Source: Synergistota bacterium (GTDB lineage: Bacteria > Synergistota > JAGHAJ01). Taken from it: 8,377 bases of DNA. The stretch lies in NCBI GenBank assembly GCA_021161545.1, contig JAGHAJ010000152.1, positions 1 through 8,377 of the forward strand, read 5' to 3'. The position numbers and the translations under genes were made by a program. Below the pieces are notes generated by a model. It was not told where the DNA came from and ran no database searches. It was given only the letters and a program-made list of their open reading frames with translations. Below, in pieces: positions 5,835-8,377 of this stretch. The number at the start of each line of letters is the position of its first letter. Position 1 is the stretch's first letter.

Positions 5835-6818
5835 ATGAGTTTAAAGGGGAAAAGGTGGGTGTGGGTTGTTGTTTTAGTTGTTACTCTTCTGCTACAGGTT
5901 TCTGTGGTAAATGCTAAGGTTTTTCTTTCCTTAGGTACAGGGAGCTCTGCAGGAACATACTATTATTTAGGTGCAGGTTTTGCTGCGATAGTCAATAAGT
6001 ATGTGCCTAATATCAGGATAACTGCTCAATCCACGGCAGCGGCCTTTGAGAATGCGAGGCTTGTGGCAACTAAGAAGCTAGATTTAGGGTTCACTTGTAT
6101 GGGTACACTTCGCACTTTGAAGAAGGAAGAAGGTCTTGATTTGAGTGGTATTAGGCTTATAGCTGTTGGCCACAGAAGTGACGTTCATTGGATGACTATG
6201 GGAGATTCTGGTATTAAGCGGATAGAAGATATTAGGGGCAAGAGGGTAGGTGTTGGTCCGCAGGGAAGTGCAACGCTAAGACTTTTTAGTATTAAGTGTT
6301 TGAAAGCTGGGTGGAATCTCACATTGAAGGACTTCCAGCCAAGGTATTTTTCCTTTAAAGAGATAGTGAATGGTCTTGTAAATAGAACAGTAGATGCTGG
6401 TATTATAGCTGCAGGAGCTCCAGTTTCCTCTATTTTAAACTTGTGCACAATGCATAAGGTTAGATTTTTGGAGACACCGCCCCCCATAGCGGAAAAGATG
6501 CATAAGATACTGGGATACCCTATGCCTTTTATTATACCTGCTGGTACTTATCCAGGGCAGAGCAAGGATGTTCATACCTATACTATTAGACAGATGTTAA
6601 TATGTCGTGCAGATTTACCGGCAGAGACTGTTTACAGTATTATGAAAGCCATATATACCCATCCTAAAGAGAAAAATGCGATACATCCACAGGCTAAGCT
6701 TTGGAATCTGAAAGGTTGCTTTAAGGGTAGTAACTCTGTACCGGTTAAGTTTCATCCCGGTGCAATTAAGTTTTATAAGGAGATGGGGATCTGGAAGTAT
6801 AAGAATCAGTGGCAATAG
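5835..6818 (+). CDS. TAXI family TRAP transporter solute-binding protein
   Basis: This 327-residue protein is the extracytoplasmic receptor of a TAXI-type TRAP transporter, a sodium- or proton-coupled importer of small organic acids and related compounds. The N terminus is a signal peptide: basic residues at 4-7 (KGKR), a hydrophobic run at about 8-24, and likely cleavage after VVNA (Ala27). No lipobox cysteine is visible, so it should be a free or loosely held receptor. The mature protein opens with LSLGTGSSAGTYYYLG, the hallmark of TAXI receptors, followed by ARLVATKKLDLGFT, IRGKRVGVGPQGSAT and DAGIIAAGAPVSSI. Length is normal. The ligand cannot be read from the sequence; the neighbouring hydroxyacid-type enzymes suggest a carboxylate. 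GTG 5769 would add a 22-residue N-terminal extension before the signal peptide and is less likely. A strong hairpin begins at its stop codon. Confidence 0.88.
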   Translation: MSLKGKRWVWVVVLVVTLLLQVSVVNAKVFLSLGTGSSAGTYYYLGAGFAAIVNKYVPNIRITAQSTAAAFENARLVATKKLDLGFTCMGTLRTLKKEEGLDLSGIRLIAVGHRSDVHWMTMGDSGIKRIEDIRGKRVGVGPQGSATLRLFSIKCLKAGWNLTLKDFQPRYFSFKEIVNGLVNRTVDAGIIAAGAPVSSILNLCTMHKVRFLETPPPIAEKMHKILGYPMPFIIPAGTYPGQSKDVHTYTIRQMLICRADLPAETVYSIMKAIYTHPKEKNAIHPQAKLWNLKGCFKGSNSVPVKFHPGAIKFYKEMGIWKYKNQWQ

Positions 6819-6850
6819 AGAAGTGCTCCGCTAAGCGGAGCACTTCTCTA
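6816..6850 (+). terminator. 16-bp perfect hairpin between binding protein and permease (terminator or processing stem)
   Basis: TAGAGAAGTGCTCCGC (6816-6831) and GCGGAGCACTTCTCTA (6835-6850) are exact complements around a TAA loop. The left arm includes the stop codon of the binding-protein gene. Downstream is ATTTACTTTTTG, T-rich but starting some nt after the stem, so termination is probably partial. Since the permease follows in the same direction, with its own ribosome binding site and no clear promoter, the hairpin likely lowers permease expression or stabilises the binding-protein mRNA. Confidence 0.75.
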
Positions 6851-6884
6851 ACTATTTACTTTTTGTAAAGACGGGGGGCTAAGT

Positions 6885-8377
6885 ATGTCAATTTTAGGTG
6901 AAAATGGTAGAGAGAAATTGGTATCTGTGATTGCTATTGGGATGTCTTTGTTTCATCTTGCTACAGGTTACTACCAGTTAGAGGCGATGAGTCAGAGAAT
7001 AATACATTTAATGTTTGCTTACACTTTGATCTACCTGACTTGCCCTAAATCGCGGGATTGTGGAAGGTTCTGTTGGATCCTGAGATTGAGTCTTGCACTC
7101 CTATATGTAATTGTATCTATGTACTTTCTCTTTACATGGGATAAACGGATGGGCCAGATAGGACTGAGTTTACCACTTTGTGATATAGTATTAGGTATTG
7201 CTATTTTAGCTTTGTCTCTCGAAGGTGCTAGGAGAATAATAGGTATTGTGCTCCCTGCAATAGCTGTGTTGGTTATAATTTATGCTAGGTTTGGAGAGAT
7301 TATGCCAGATCTGTTTGCGCATGCAAACTATCCAATCGATAGAATTGTATATAGTATGAGCTTGAAAACTGATGGTCTTTACGGGATGCTTACAGGTATA
7401 TCAGCCACTTTTATCTACCTATTAGTTTTGTTTGGAACTATGTATAAGGAGTCCGGTGCTGGAAAATTTTTTATGGATTTTGCCATGAGCTTGGCTGGAG
7501 GATTACGTGGAGGAGCAGGGAAAGTTGCTGTAGTGGCAAGTTCGCTGTTTGGTATGATCTCTGGTAGTGGGGTAGCTAATACAGCTGCTACAGGTAGTAT
7601 AACTATTCCTTTGATGGTGAGGGAGGGGTACCCTAGCTACTTTGCTGCTGCCGTAGTTGCAGCATCTGGTTCAGGAGGACTAATAATGCCGCCTATTATG
7701 GGAAGTGCAGTTTTTATTATTATGCAGATTTTAGGAATCCCTTATACAGAGATAATGCTAAGATCCTTCATAATAGCAGTACTGTTTTACTTAGCACTTT
7801 TCCTAACTGTTGATATAGAATCCGTGAAGTTAGGGATACGTGGTAGAAACAGATTAGAATTGCCTGATACTGTGCAAGTGATTAAGGAAGGGTGGAATTA
7901 CCTTATTCCTCCTTTACTTTTGATAGTTCTGTTGTTATTGCATTTTACTGTTACGAGAGCTGCTTTTTGGGGGTGTCTTTCTATTCCATTGGCTTCGGCT
8001 TTGAGGAAATCTACAAGGATGGGGTGGGAGAAACTACTTTCATCACTTAGAGAAGGTGCTCTTAGCGCTATATCTGTAATAGCTATACTCTCTACTGCGA
8101 GTATAGTAGTTGGAGTGGTGAATTTCACTGGACTGGGATTGATGGTTTCGTCTATATTGATTAACCTCTCTGGGGGTAACTTATTTTTACTGTTGGTTCT
8201 GACAATGATAGCCTCTATTATCTTGGGAATGGGGATCCCTCCTGTAGCGGCGTACATCGTTCTTGCAATACTTGTAGTTCCTGCACTAACGCAGATGGGG
8301 ATTTGGCCCTTTGCTGCTCACATGTTTGTGTTTTACTTTTCTGTCTTGGCAGAGATAAGTCCTCCGGTTGCACCCAA
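6885..8377 (+). CDS. TRAP transporter fused permease, 4TM/12TM type (partial, 3' end outside window)
   Basis: An open frame from ATG 6885, with a GGGGGG site (6873-6878) 6 nt ahead, runs to the window edge without a stop (497 residues visible). It is the membrane part of a TRAP transporter in which the small DctQ-like and large DctM-like subunits are fused. The N-terminal part holds four hydrophobic segments. The DctM-like part begins near LTGISATFIYLLVLFG and carries the family motifs SGSGVANTAATG (226-237), a GYPSYFAAAVVAASGSGG stretch, IMPPIMG, and in the second repeat ILGMGIPPVAAY (448-453 for GMGIPP) and EISPPVAP. Roughly the last quarter of a usual protein is missing. It pairs with the TAXI receptor just upstream to import a small organic solute. 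GMGIPPVAAY differs from the GMGLPTTAAY form I recall as common in this family. Confidence 0.88.
   Translation, partial: MSILGENGREKLVSVIAIGMSLFHLATGYYQLEAMSQRIIHLMFAYTLIYLTCPKSRDCGRFCWILRLSLALLYVIVSMYFLFTWDKRMGQIGLSLPLCDIVLGIAILALSLEGARRIIGIVLPAIAVLVIIYARFGEIMPDLFAHANYPIDRIVYSMSLKTDGLYGMLTGISATFIYLLVLFGTMYKESGAGKFFMDFAMSLAGGLRGGAGKVAVVASSLFGMISGSGVANTAATGSITIPLMVREGYPSYFAAAVVAASGSGGLIMPPIMGSAVFIIMQILGIPYTEIMLRSFIIAVLFYLALFLTVDIESVKLGIRGRNRLELPDTVQVIKEGWNYLIPPLLLIVLLLLHFTVTRAAFWGCLSIPLASALRKSTRMGWEKLLSSLREGALSAISVIAILSTASIVVGVVNFTGLGLMVSSILINLSGGNLFLLLVLTMIASIILGMGIPPVAAYIVLAILVVPALTQMGIWPFAAHMFVFYFSVLAEISPPVAP

Noticed and set aside
8083-8106. CTATACTC/GAGTATAG inverted repeat in the permease gene
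   Set aside because: An 8-bp repeat with an 8-nt loop inside coding sequence, without promoter or terminator signals, is within what chance and coding bias can give.
7898-8257. 119-codon open frame on the - strand
   Set aside because: It lies opposite the TRAP permease gene, whose family motifs are unmistakable; the antisense product is low in recognisable features.

Overview
The window reads as one catabolic operon on the + strand of an anaerobic bacterium. Base composition is moderately AT-rich by eye, codons favour AGA/AGG for Arg and ATA for Ile, starts carry strong GGAGG-type ribosome binding sites, and the gene content (GlpA/GlpB/DUF1667 redox triad, DUF6282 protein, MmgE/PrpD protein, TAXI-type TRAP transporter) is typical of anaerobic, often thermophilic lineages such as Synergistota or Clostridia. 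That taxonomic guess is inference only; no rRNA or marker gene is present.

Layout. Positions 1-122 hold the 5' part of a possible divergent (- strand) gene of unknown function. Positions 123-281 look like a shared control region: an 8-bp inverted repeat, a 14-bp direct repeat spaced 21 bp apart, a TTGACA/TAAAAT promoter candidate and a second 8-bp inverted repeat. Then follow, all on +: a DUF6282 amidohydrolase-like protein (282-1178), a GlpA-like FAD oxidoreductase with a C-terminal BFD-type cysteine domain (1215-2732), a GlpB-like FAD/NAD oxidoreductase (2725-3993), a DUF1667 protein (3990-4358), an MmgE/PrpD-family protein (4371-5750), a TAXI TRAP solute-binding protein (5835-6818) and a fused 4TM/12TM TRAP permease that runs off the end (6885 onward). 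The three redox genes overlap by 8 and 4 bp, which suggests translational coupling and a complex. A 16-bp perfect hairpin separates the binding protein from the permease.

How the genes may work together (inference). The TRAP system imports a small carboxylate; the MmgE/PrpD protein dehydrates, isomerises or decarboxylates a carboxylic acid intermediate; the GlpA/GlpB/DUF1667 triad, best known for anaerobic glycerol-3-phosphate oxidation, here probably oxidises a 2-hydroxy acid, because no glycerol kinase or facilitator is present and the expected substrate-loop sequence is altered; the DUF6282 protein may hydrolyse or lyse an intermediate, or may be non-catalytic since several expected metal ligands look substituted. 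The substrate is unknown, and the cluster as a whole is the best candidate here for an undescribed pathway.

Other notable points are two perfect palindromes (15-bp and 11-bp arms, each with a 3-nt loop) inside the MmgE/PrpD gene, loss of the fourth cluster cysteine in the GlpA-like protein, and a start-stop (ATG TGA) codon pair behind a strong ribosome binding site upstream of the binding-protein gene.
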